Origin: Aquimarina algicola
GTDB lineage: Bacteria > Bacteroidota > Bacteroidia > Flavobacteriales > Flavobacteriaceae
Assembly: GCF_006443095.1 (NCBI RefSeq)
Contig: NZ_VFWZ01000002.1
Location: 682,001 to 746,000 of the forward strand
DNA length: 64,000 nucleotides
Direction of reading: 5' to 3'
The notes under the pieces were generated by a model. The model had not been told where the DNA came from. It searched no databases and saw only the letters and a list, made by a program, of their open reading frames with translations. Of the stretch, positions 51,892-59,698 are shown piece after piece. The position numbers were made by a program, and so were the translations under genes. Each line of letters begins with the position of its first letter. The first letter of the stretch is position 1.

Positions 51892-52992
51892 TTATAAAAT
51901 TCCTGTTTGACGTTTATAAAAAGCGTCTTGTTGTTTTTTCATCATTTCACGAGCAATTTTCTTTTTATACTCGTATAGTTCTTCTTCTTCTGTTAGATCT
52001 TGATATACTTTATCATTAATAGTATGATCTGTATTCAATACTACACTGCGTTGCGCTTCTTTTTGCATCACCCATGTTTTTACTTCATCTTCTATATCTT
52101 GTATTTTAAAATCATATTCTCCTTTTGGTGAAAGTAGTTTTGCAAAAATAGGAGAGGTTTCTATAGCCAAAAATAATAGGAAGATAAAGAATGATGGTAA
52201 CCAAGGTAGTTCGTTTAAAGCATTTACTCTAGCCATCAGACCATCAAAATTATCAATAACAGGCTGAGAGTTTATCACTTGATCATCATATTCTGTGGCT
52301 AATTGTGCTTTTTTTGCTTCTAAATCTGCGATTTTTTGAGCGTTCCCTTTTTTGAGCGCTGCCAATGCGGTCAATGCAGCATCATGCTTATCTCTTTTTT
52401 CTTTGTATACCGGACCTTTACCTACAATCTCTGTTCCTTTTCTTCCCTCTGCCTCTGCAATATAAGTTTCATAAAGCGTATTTACCTCTGTTTCTTTGTC
52501 TGTTATTTCTTGTTTAAGGCTATTGATCTCTTGATCTATTGAGGAAACAACAGGAGTATATTGTGTTGCTATTTGCTCTTTATTTGCTAATGTGAAGTCA
52601 TTTTTTTGTTCTAATAATACACGATCTATTTCTTTTTCAAAGATTTTTAATTCTAAAGGTTTAGAAATCACAATGGCAATGATAATGGCTAGAATAATTC
52701 TTGGTGTTACTTGCAGTAGTTCGTCGGTAAAATTATCTTTTTTTCTAATGGTAGAAACAATAAAGCGATCCAGATTAAAAATGAGTAGTCCCCAAATAAA
52801 ACCAAAAAAGGCAGCGGCAAAATAATTATCAAATACTGTATACAAGGCATAACTAGAAGCTATAAATGCCATTAAGGCGGTAAAAAATACAGTAGCTCCA
52901 ATACCGACATACTTATTTTGTTCTCCATGAGAACACTCTGCCAAAATATTGGCATCTGCACCTGAGCACAGAATAAAAAAACGTTTTAACAT
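51892..52992 (-). CDS. DUF4407 membrane protein
   Basis: 366 residues: MLKRFFILCSGADANILAEC is the DUF4407 opening; four membrane helices (about 30-50, 60-80, 95-115, 270-290) enclose a long coiled coil (EQKNDFTLANKEQ, AALTALAALKKGNAQKIADL). FIWGLLIFNLDRFIVSTIRK is the second landmark. Family function unknown; the coiled coil suggests a scaffold. It ends 124 bp before the second M56 gene in the same direction. Confidence 0.88.
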   Translation of the reverse strand: MLKRFFILCSGADANILAECSHGEQNKYVGIGATVFFTALMAFIASSYALYTVFDNYFAAAFFGFIWGLLIFNLDRFIVSTIRKKDNFTDELLQVTPRIILAIIIAIVISKPLELKIFEKEIDRVLLEQKNDFTLANKEQIATQYTPVVSSIDQEINSLKQEITDKETEVNTLYETYIAEAEGRKGTEIVGKGPVYKEKRDKHDAALTALAALKKGNAQKIADLEAKKAQLATEYDDQVINSQPVIDNFDGLMARVNALNELPWLPSFFIFLLFLAIETSPIFAKLLSPKGEYDFKIQDIEDEVKTWVMQKEAQRSVVLNTDHTINDKVYQDLTEEEELYEYKKKIAREMMKKQQDAFYKRQTGIL

Positions 52993-53052
52993 ATCTAGGG
53001 TTTTTGATTAATGACAAACTTATAACGCTGATTTACAGAAAAATGTTGTACA

Positions 53053-53075
53053 AAAAAACTCCCATAAAGGGAGTA
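53053..53075 (-). terminator. Terminator after the second BlaI/M56 operon
   Basis: ACTCCC (53059-53064) / GGGAGT (53070-53075) with a 5-base loop; on the minus strand it is followed by a run of seven T (53053-53059 side). It lies 42 bp after the M56 stop. Confidence 0.7.
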
Positions 53076-53116
53076 AGAAATTACTACACTGCGATGTATA
53101 AAACAATTATTTGTTT

Positions 53117-55018
53117 TTAATTCTTCTGTTTTCTTGCTTCTCTTCGAATTTTTTCAATTTCTTTTTTCGCTTCTTCTCTCACTTTTCTCACTTCTTTATA
53201 AACCTCTTTCCTAGCTTTTTCGGCTTGTTTTCGAGCCTTCTCAGCTTGTTTTCTGGATTCTTCAAGCGTTTTTCTACTTTCTTCTCTTGCTCTTCTAGAT
53301 TCTTCTACAGCTTCTCGTCTCGACAGTTCTGCTTCTCTCATGATTCGTTCTCTTGTTCTATTAGCCTCTTCTCTTGCCATTCTTTCATTTACTCTTGCTA
53401 ACTCCTCTGCTTGTCGTCTAGACAGTTCTGCCTGTCTCATCATTTGCGCTCTGGTTCTATTGACCTGTTCTCTTGCTATTCTTTCTTGTACTCTAGCCAA
53501 TTCTTCTGCTTTTCGTCTTGACAGTTCTGCCTCTCGCATTACTCGCTCTCTTGTTCTATTAGCCTCTTCTTTTGCCATTTGAATATCATAAGACGCATCT
53601 GCAAGTGCCATCTCTTGCTCTTCTACTAGCTCTTGATATTCTTCAATTTCTTCATATTGGTTGCTCTCTATATCTTCATCTTCTGTATCATTTTCTTCAG
53701 ATTGATACGAAGGGGGCGTTGGTGGCAATGGAGGTTTGGTTGGTAATACGGGTCCTTTGCTTTGTTTGTTTTTTCTTGGTAAAGGAGTACTCGATCTTAT
53801 TTTTGCTATTTCAGGTAAATCAGGTCTTGGTGGTGTAGGTGGGACAAGATCATGCCCATCAGGATTTGCTTTATACAAACGTGTTTTTCGATATGCATCA
53901 TTGAGGTTTTTCATAAAACCATCATCTGAGTTAACAATCTGAACATCAAAATGAAATTCTGTAAGTTCATCATCTTTCCATTGCTCGGTTTCCTGATCAA
54001 TTTTATCAGCAAAATCAGATAGTGGAGTCGCTTTTCCGTTTACTGTAATTTGTTCACCTTTTACCCGAATCCTAATTTCTTTATCAGGATGAGTAGGAGC
54101 AACAGTGTTTTCTGAAATATTCGTCTTTTTTGGTTGTGCTACTATTTCATTATTAAACACTAGCATACAACTCAATAGCATGGGCAAGAGCAATAGCCAT
54201 CTTGCTACTGCTCTCTTTTTTGAAAATTGTTTTGACATCATTACAATTCGTTTTTTGGTTAATGAATAATTAATAGGGCTCGATAACTCAACTTGATTAG
54301 GGTTGTTTGCATAGTCAACGAGTAATTGCATATATGTTTGAAGAGAAAACTCTCGTTTTATTATGGTTTGATCTGCCAGAAATTCGTGATTAAGCTTAAT
54401 TGATTTTTTAAAGAGTAGAAATAAAGGATTAAACCAAAAGATCACATGCAAAATTTCTATAAACAATATGTCTAATGTATGTTTTTGTATCGCATGTGTT
54501 TTTTCATGAAGCAAGACTTCTTTGGGAATCGTATTCTTTTGATATTCATTTTTTGACAAAAAGATATAGTGCAAAAAAGTATGTGGAACGATAGACTCGC
54601 CTAATAAAACATTCGTATGAGAAGGTTTTTTTAAGCGCTCGTTATTCCTGATTTTTATGACTATTCTTTTAAGGTTTAGGACAAATCTACATCCAAAAAT
54701 CAATACTCCTATTCCATAAATACTCCATAAAAATGCTGTGATATATTCTTGAGTAAGAAAAGGTTCATTTACTTCGGGTACTGGCGCTATATAAGAACTA
54801 GTTACCGGGGCAACAGTTTCTGGCAATGCCTCTGGTAATTCTTGAATCTCTGCTGTTGTATATGTAAATGTAATTAGGGGAATAATTAGTGAGAAAGCAA
54901 TACTAAAAAGTAAATAAAACCTTTTGGTATAATGCATATTTTCTTTTTCTAAAAGTAGCACATAGAATCCCCATAAAAGTAGCATGCAAAGTGTAGATTT
55001 TATAACATACAGGATCAT
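53117..55018 (-). CDS. BlaR1-like M56 metallopeptidase with repeat coiled-coil tail
   Basis: 633 residues. Membrane helices at about 5-20, 35-52, 90-110 and 275-295; the catalytic HExxH is in EVLLHEKTHAIQKHT (about 175), followed by FWFNPLFLLFKK. The periplasmic part has a KGEQITVNGKATPLSDFADK segment and a proline-rich stretch, then about 180 residues of highly charged coiled coil containing three 33-residue repeats (ANRTRE...AELSRR...EELARV) and an R/E/K-only end. No penicillin-binding domain. The start overlaps the blaI-type stop by 4 bp. Confidence 0.85.
   Translation of the reverse strand: MILYVIKSTLCMLLLWGFYVLLLEKENMHYTKRFYLLFSIAFSLIIPLITFTYTTAEIQELPEALPETVAPVTSSYIAPVPEVNEPFLTQEYITAFLWSIYGIGVLIFGCRFVLNLKRIVIKIRNNERLKKPSHTNVLLGESIVPHTFLHYIFLSKNEYQKNTIPKEVLLHEKTHAIQKHTLDILFIEILHVIFWFNPLFLLFKKSIKLNHEFLADQTIIKREFSLQTYMQLLVDYANNPNQVELSSPINYSLTKKRIVMMSKQFSKKRAVARWLLLLPMLLSCMLVFNNEIVAQPKKTNISENTVAPTHPDKEIRIRVKGEQITVNGKATPLSDFADKIDQETEQWKDDELTEFHFDVQIVNSDDGFMKNLNDAYRKTRLYKANPDGHDLVPPTPPRPDLPEIAKIRSSTPLPRKNKQSKGPVLPTKPPLPPTPPSYQSEENDTEDEDIESNQYEEIEEYQELVEEQEMALADASYDIQMAKEEANRTRERVMREAELSRRKAEELARVQERIAREQVNRTRAQMMRQAELSRRQAEELARVNERMAREEANRTRERIMREAELSRREAVEESRRAREESRKTLEESRKQAEKARKQAEKARKEVYKEVRKVREEAKKEIEKIRREARKQKN
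53310..53590 (-). repeat. Three tandem 99-bp repeats in the M56 gene tail
   Basis: The motif GTTCTATT (or GTTCTATTG) recurs at 53355, 53454 and 53553, exactly 99 bp apart, with matching flanks, encoding the 33-residue repeats. The flanking R/E/K-rich sequence continues the same pattern imperfectly. Confidence 0.85.
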
Positions 55019-55386
55019 TTTTGTTTCTTTTTAAGTTCTTGATCTACTATTTGTTTGAGTTCTTCTAATTCTGAAGCAGACATATCGGTTTCAGAAGTAA
55101 AAAACGAGGCAAATTGCGACGCTGAGTCGTTAAAAAAATTCTTGATTAGACTATTTACATGATTAGAAAAATAATCTGTTTTTTTGATCAAAGGATAATA
55201 TTCTCTTGATTTTCCATAAAGCGTATAGTCTACAAATCCTTTATCTTTCATTCTCTTAAGCAATGTCGCAACAGTGGTAGTTGCTGGTTTTGGTTCAGGA
55301 AAAGCATCTAGCAAATCTTTCATAAATGCTTTTTCAAGTTTCCAAAGGTATTTCATAAGCTGTTCTTCTGCTTTAGGTAATTGCAT
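55015..55386 (-). CDS. BlaI/MecI-family repressor (second copy)
   Basis: 123 residues: PKAEEQLMKYLWKLEKAFMK, PKPATTTVATLLKRMKDKGF and LYGKSREYYPLIKKTDYF give the BlaI winged helix; the C-terminal acidic tail (ASELEELKQIVDQELKKKQK) forms the dimer region. Coupled to the M56 gene by a 4-bp overlap. A canonical TACA-N2-TGTA operator coincides with its -7 box (55410-55443), indicating tight autorepression. It is distinct in sequence and operator from the copy at 33864. Confidence 0.9.
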   Translation of the reverse strand: MQLPKAEEQLMKYLWKLEKAFMKDLLDAFPEPKPATTTVATLLKRMKDKGFVDYTLYGKSREYYPLIKKTDYFSNHVNSLIKNFFNDSASQFASFFTSETDMSASELEELKQIVDQELKKKQK

Positions 55387-55409
55387 TGCTCTACATAATT
55401 AGAATTAAC

Positions 55410-55443
55410 TCTACAAATGTAGAATAAAAATTAATATTTTCAA
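55410..55443 (-). promoter_or_regulatory. blaI promoter with operator on the -7 box
   Basis: On the minus strand: -33 TTG (55441-55443), 19-bp spacer, -7 TACATTTG (55414-55421). The palindrome TCTACA-AA-TGTAGA (55410-55423), the known BlaI/MecI consensus core TACA-N2-TGTA, covers the -7 box exactly; a further TCTACA half-site is at 55390-55395. Confidence 0.7.
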
Positions 55444-55450
55444 ATACTAA

Positions 55451-55488
55451 ATAAAAAAGACCTGATAATTTTAAAAAACTATCAGGTC
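55451..55488 (-). terminator. Terminator after the dipeptidase gene
   Basis: GACCTGATA (55459-55467) / TATCAGGTC (55480-55488); on the minus strand the stem is followed by TTTTTTAT. It lies 43 bp after the M20 stop. Confidence 0.75.
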
Positions 55489-55530
55489 AACATACGTGAA
55501 TATTATATGATTAAGCAGTTAAATACACTA

Positions 55531-56922
55531 TTATTGCTTACTTAATTCTGTAAAGTATTTATAGAATAATGGAATTGTTTCAATACCTTTTAAATAATTC
55601 CATACTCCAAAATGTTCGTTTGGAGAATGTATGGCATCGCTATCTAAACCAAACCCCATAAGTATTGTTTTGCTTTTTAGTTCTTTTTCAAACAATGAAA
55701 CAATAGGGATACTACCCCCACCTCGTTGTGGTATAGGTGTTTTTCCAAAAGTATCTTGATATGCTTTGCTTGCCGCCTGATATCCAATGTTATCTATAGG
55801 AGTTACATACCCCTGCCCGCCATGATGCGGAGTCACTTTGACGGTTACTGCTTCTGGTGCAATACTTTCAAAATGTTTTTGAAATAATGTTGTAATCTCT
55901 TCCCAATCCTGATTTGGTACCAATCGCATTGATATCTTTGCATAGGCTTTGCTGGCAATCACTGTTTTTGCGCCTTCTCCAGTATAACCACCCCAGATCC
56001 CATTTACATCCAATGTAGGACGTATGGAGTTTCGCTCATTGGTTGTGTATCCTTCTTCTCCGTAAACCGCATTGATGTCTAGTGATTTTTTGTAAGCGTC
56101 TAAAGAAAAGGGAGCTTTCGCCATTTCGGCTCTTTCTTCTTTCGACAATTCTTCTACTTTATCATAAAATCCGGGAATGGTGATATGATTGTTTTCGTCA
56201 TGTAGTGAAGCGATCATTTTTGTCAGGATATTGATCGGATTTGCTACTGCTCCTCCATACAATCCACTATGCAAGTCTCTATTAGGCCCTGTAACTTCTA
56301 CCTCAACATAACTTAACCCTCTTAATCCAGTTGTTATAGAAGGTACATCTTTGGCGATCATTCCTGTATCACTAATCAAAATAACATCGTTTGCTAATTT
56401 TTCCTGATTGCGTTCTACAAACCAACCCAAGCTTTTACTCCCAACCTCTTCTTCTCCTTCGATCATAAATTTTACGTTACAAGGTAACTGGTTCGTCTTG
56501 GTCATCAGCTCTAATGCTTTCACATGCATATACATTTGTCCTTTATCATCACAGGCTCCTCTGGCAAAAATAGCTCCTTCGGGATGAATTTCGGTATTCT
56601 TGATTACAGGCTCAAATGGTGGACTATCCCATAAATCAATAGGATCTGGCGGCTGTACATCATAATGACCATATACTAATACCGTAGGAAGATTAGCATC
56701 TATAATCTTTTCTGCATAAACGATAGGATACCCAGGTGTTTCGCATATTTCTACATGATCGCAACCTGCCAATTCAAGACTATTTTTGACGGCATCTGCG
56801 GTTTTTATAACATCTTTTTCGTAGGCAGAATCAGCACTGACAGATGGTATTTTAAGTAATTCTAGAAGTTCATTGATAAATCTATCTTGATGTTCTTCTA
56901 GATACGATTTTATATTTTGCAT
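55531..56922 (-). CDS. M20 family dipeptidase
   Basis: 463 residues from the ATG at 56922 (MQNIKSYLEEHQDRF); upstream in-frame codons overlap an AT-rich leader and lack family similarity. Metal ligands and catalytic residues of M20 peptidases: H and D in VYGHYDVQP, D in RGACDDKGQ, EE in MIEGEEEVGS, D in LISDTG, and H in SDAIHSPNEHFG. A lid domain lies in the middle (SGLYGGAVANPINILTKMIA). It resembles CPG2/CNDP-type dipeptidases for general peptide turnover. Confidence 0.9.
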   Translation of the reverse strand: MQNIKSYLEEHQDRFINELLELLKIPSVSADSAYEKDVIKTADAVKNSLELAGCDHVEICETPGYPIVYAEKIIDANLPTVLVYGHYDVQPPDPIDLWDSPPFEPVIKNTEIHPEGAIFARGACDDKGQMYMHVKALELMTKTNQLPCNVKFMIEGEEEVGSKSLGWFVERNQEKLANDVILISDTGMIAKDVPSITTGLRGLSYVEVEVTGPNRDLHSGLYGGAVANPINILTKMIASLHDENNHITIPGFYDKVEELSKEERAEMAKAPFSLDAYKKSLDINAVYGEEGYTTNERNSIRPTLDVNGIWGGYTGEGAKTVIASKAYAKISMRLVPNQDWEEITTLFQKHFESIAPEAVTVKVTPHHGGQGYVTPIDNIGYQAASKAYQDTFGKTPIPQRGGGSIPIVSLFEKELKSKTILMGFGLDSDAIHSPNEHFGVWNYLKGIETIPLFYKYFTELSKQ

Positions 56923-57047
56923 GAGGTGAGTTATTTTTTTGCCTAAAGTACTAAAAGTTGTACATATCATAAAGGTTTTTGAAAAGCTTGACAAAATACA
57001 TCTCAAAAAAAAGTAAAAGGTTGTTTTAATTTTAAAACTATTGTTTA

Positions 57048-57055
57048 TATTTGCA
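57048..57055 (+). promoter_or_regulatory. -7 box of tRNA-Leu promoter
   Basis: TATATTTG matches the Bacteroidetes TAnnTTTG box 43 bp before the tRNA; a TTG at 57023-57025 is a possible -33 element at a slightly long 22-bp spacing. Confidence 0.55.
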
Positions 57056-57098
57056 CTCGCTTTTGCAAAGAGTCCTAAGTATTGTAAAAGTTTGTAAT

Positions 57099-57180
57099 GC
57101 GGGCGTGGTGGAATTGGTAGACACGCTAGACTTAGGATCTAGTGCCGCGAGGTGTGAGAGTTCGAGTCTCTCCGCCCGCA
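57099..57180 (+). tRNA. tRNA-Leu (anticodon UAG)
   Basis: Acceptor GCGGGCG (57099-57105) / CGCCCGC (57173-57179), discriminator A; anticodon stem CTAGA / TCTAG around CTTAGGA gives the anticodon TAG; class II variable arm; T-arm GAGAG-TTCGAGT-CTCTC. CCA is not encoded. All stems pair, in contrast to the tRNA-like gene at 28288. Confidence 0.95.
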
Positions 57181-57184
57181 CGAT

Positions 57185-57218
57185 AAAAAAAGCTTCTCAA
57201 AATTGAGAAGCTTTTTTT
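57185..57218 (+). terminator. Terminator of tRNA-Leu
   Basis: A 16-bp perfect stem with AGCTTCTCAA / TTGAGAAGCT at its core and A-run/T-run ends, loop AA; it directly follows the tRNA. The remaining gap to 57271 holds nothing else seen. Confidence 0.85.
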
Positions 57219-57271
57219 ATTAGATCAATATTATGTAGGATATATAGTTTTCTTTTGTCCACAATATTTTT

Positions 57272-57958
57272 TTAAAACATCCCTATTTCTTTTAGCGTTT
57301 TTAGAAAATGTTCTTTATAAGTTCTTCCGATAGGGATCGTTTGATTATTGATAAAAACTTGATTGCCTTTAATTTTTTCGATTTGGTCTACATTAATAAT
57401 ATAAGAACGGTGTACTCTAACAAAATTAAAATGTTTTAGCCTCTCTGACCAATTGTGAAGACTATCTAATACAAGAACGGTTCTACTTTTTGTTATCACA
57501 TTTACATAGTCTACTTCTGATTTTAAAACAACGATATCCTCTATATCAGTTTTATAAATGGTCTTATCTGCGTATAGAAATATTTGATTTTTAGTCGTTT
57601 TTTGCTTTTTTTCGAGTAGCTCTCTTACTCTACCGATCGATTTATAAAAGCGTTCATAAGAAAATGGTTTTACCAAATAATCTGTAACAGCTTCTTCAAA
57701 AGCATCAATGGCATAATTAGGAAAAGCAGAAGTAACAATAACAATTGGTGGATTTTGAATTGTTTTTAAAAATGATAATCCATTTAATTCAGGCAATTGT
57801 ACATCCAAAAATAAAACATCTGCTGCATTTAGTTCTTCTATCGGAATATCTAAGCCACTTTCGTAAATTCCTAATACAACTATAAAAGGTGTTTTTTGTA
57901 TATAGCTCATCAAAACCTCTTGAGCTGCTTTTTCATCTTCTAGAATAATACACTTCAT
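57272..57958 (-). CDS. LytTR-family response regulator
   Basis: 228 residues: receiver (EDEKAAQEVL, phospho-Asp in VLFLDVQLPELNG, T in VIVTSAFPNYA, K in YLVKPFSYERF) and a C-terminal LytTR DNA-binding domain (LKSEVDYVNVITKSR, FVRVHRSYIINVDQIEKIKG, IPIGRTYKEHFL). Overlaps the kinase gene by 4 bp. It probably controls the downstream secreted protein and TonB receptor genes nearby or others; the target is unknown. Confidence 0.92.
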   Translation of the reverse strand: MKCIILEDEKAAQEVLMSYIQKTPFIVVLGIYESGLDIPIEELNAADVLFLDVQLPELNGLSFLKTIQNPPIVIVTSAFPNYAIDAFEEAVTDYLVKPFSYERFYKSIGRVRELLEKKQKTTKNQIFLYADKTIYKTDIEDIVVLKSEVDYVNVITKSRTVLVLDSLHNWSERLKHFNFVRVHRSYIINVDQIEKIKGNQVFINNQTIPIGRTYKEHFLKTLKEIGMF

Positions 57959-58977
57959 AACGTTATAGAAAGATTTATTGTGTAAGTGCTGCTTTCTTGA
58001 TCAATTTCTAATTTATGCCTTTCAGGATACAATAATTGTAAACGATCTTTAACATTCGCTATACCAATACCGCTTTCTAACCAATTCATATCTATAGTGT
58101 CTTTGGCATCAGCATTAAAGAAATTGGTACATGTAAACAAAAAGTTCCTTCTAGAGCTATTCAAAATAATAGTAACAGGATGTTTTTTACCTTTTAATAT
58201 ACTTGTATACTTAAAAGCATTTTCTACAAAGGGAATCAACAATAAGGGAGCTATCTGCTTCTGCATATCATCGATATCTACATTAAAACGAACTTCAACT
58301 TTATCTGACAATCGTTCTTGTTGAAGCTCAATATAATCTGTTAAGTGTTGGACTTCTTGTTTGAAGGTCACATACTCTTGTTTTCCTTCATGAAAAAGAT
58401 ATCGAAATCCATTTGATAGTTTCAAAATTAATTCGGGGGTTCTTTCATCTTGTTTTAAGGCATTTGCATAAATGGTATTTAGGGTATTGAATAAAAAATG
58501 TGGATTTATATGTGCCTTAAGCGCATCAATCTCGGCTTGTTTTTTACCCTGTGACAAGGTGTCTAATTGTACTTGTTGCAAATACATACTTTTAACTGAA
58601 TATACTGCAAAAAAAACCACCGAAAAACTTACATAAGTCAAGACATTAGCAAAAAAATGTTGCCAAAAATAGTGATCTTCTTCTGCATGAAAATACATAT
58701 CTGCATATTGGTATAGTATGGCATTGATGAATATGGCTAAAAATGCCCAAAACAGATATCTCTTTTTATTTTGTTTTGGAAAAAACCAAAAGTAAAAGAA
58801 GTAAGAAATGGTCATTTTAAAAAATAGAGAGTTGAGTTCGTGGGCAAAAGACATCATATATCCATTTTCTCTCTCAGCATACTTAAGATAGGGATAAAAT
58901 AATACGATACTCCATAAAAAAATATGAAACCAGGGTTCTATTCGTATAAACTTTTGATATGAATTTAGGGTTTTCAC
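57955..58977 (-). CDS. LytS/YehU-type sensor histidine kinase
   Basis: 340 residues: four membrane helices in the first 140 residues, a coiled linker, then the His_kinase domain with DALKAHINPHFLFNTLNTIY (phospho-His in HINPHFLFN) and an ATPase domain with VPF-type LLLIPFVENAFKYTS and GIGIANVKDRLQLLYPE. Extracellular sensor loops are short, so the signal may be within the membrane. Paired with the LytTR regulator downstream; the start is 17 bp from the secreted protein's stop. Confidence 0.92.
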   Translation of the reverse strand: MKTLNSYQKFIRIEPWFHIFLWSIVLFYPYLKYAERENGYMMSFAHELNSLFFKMTISYFFYFWFFPKQNKKRYLFWAFLAIFINAILYQYADMYFHAEEDHYFWQHFFANVLTYVSFSVVFFAVYSVKSMYLQQVQLDTLSQGKKQAEIDALKAHINPHFLFNTLNTIYANALKQDERTPELILKLSNGFRYLFHEGKQEYVTFKQEVQHLTDYIELQQERLSDKVEVRFNVDIDDMQKQIAPLLLIPFVENAFKYTSILKGKKHPVTIILNSSRRNFLFTCTNFFNADAKDTIDMNWLESGIGIANVKDRLQLLYPERHKLEIDQESSTYTINLSITL

Positions 58978-58993
58978 TTATACAAGGTACGAG

Positions 58994-59686
58994 CTATTTG
59001 TATGAAATCACAATATCTTTGAAAGCCGCTTTCGCAAAAATGACTTTTTCTCCAGTAGAGCCACTTATCCTAAATAATAAACGTCCGCCTTCAAATGGAT
59101 TGCAATCTTCAACATCAAAATAAGTTTTGTCATTTAATTTAAACCAAAGTCTATTCCCTTCCTTCCCTATTTCTACATCATACCAATGCCCTACTCCTAT
59201 GATGTTATTTGGTAAGCTTTTATAAAATCCTCTGAAATGAGGGGATATATTCTTAAAAAAGAACGGTTTATTACCGTGAGAAGCATTATTGATTGTCAAA
59301 TTATAATGTTTCATTTTGGTACGCCACTCCCAAACTTCTCTTGGGGTTGCTGTTTCTTTTGGTAATCCAAATTGTTCTGACTTTTCATCTTGTATAGCAG
59401 AAAATAATGTAATCAAAACTGTAGATTTAGAGATGGGTTTTACCTTGTATTTCAACACAAAATCTTTAGCATAAGTCTTTGGGCTTATTAAAAAATAACC
59501 GTCAGCACCTTCTGTTTCTTCTACAATCAATTCGTTATCCCGGATATAGCTTTTTCCTTTATCAAATGTTTGCCATGTTACTAACTCTTCTGGAGTTATT
59601 TTTTCCTCTTTTAGTTGTATTTGTCCATAACTTAACCGGATTACGCTAATCGATAGTAGTATTGTAATCTTTAGTATACTTTTCAT
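58994..59686 (-). CDS. Secreted jelly-roll (concanavalin-like) protein
   Basis: 230 residues: signal peptide (KSILKITILLSISVIRLSYG), then a beta-sandwich pattern (IRDNELIVEETEGADGYFLI, DFVLKYKVKPISKSTVLITL, HWYDVEIGKEGNRLWFKLND, GRLLFRISGSTGEKVIFAKA) like DUF1961/DUF1080-type glycan-binding domains. A family assignment is tentative. It lies between the TonB receptor (12 bp upstream) and the kinase gene, so it may bind the substrate imported by the receptor. Confidence 0.62.
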   Translation of the reverse strand: MKSILKITILLSISVIRLSYGQIQLKEEKITPEELVTWQTFDKGKSYIRDNELIVEETEGADGYFLISPKTYAKDFVLKYKVKPISKSTVLITLFSAIQDEKSEQFGLPKETATPREVWEWRTKMKHYNLTINNASHGNKPFFFKNISPHFRGFYKSLPNNIIGVGHWYDVEIGKEGNRLWFKLNDKTYFDVEDCNPFEGGRLLFRISGSTGEKVIFAKAAFKDIVISYK

Positions 59687-59698
59687 CTATTTTGATAT

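Noticed and set aside
53111..53401. Ser/Phe-rich plus-strand frame
   Set aside because: Antisense of the R/E/K repeat region of the M56 protein; composition is a mirror effect.
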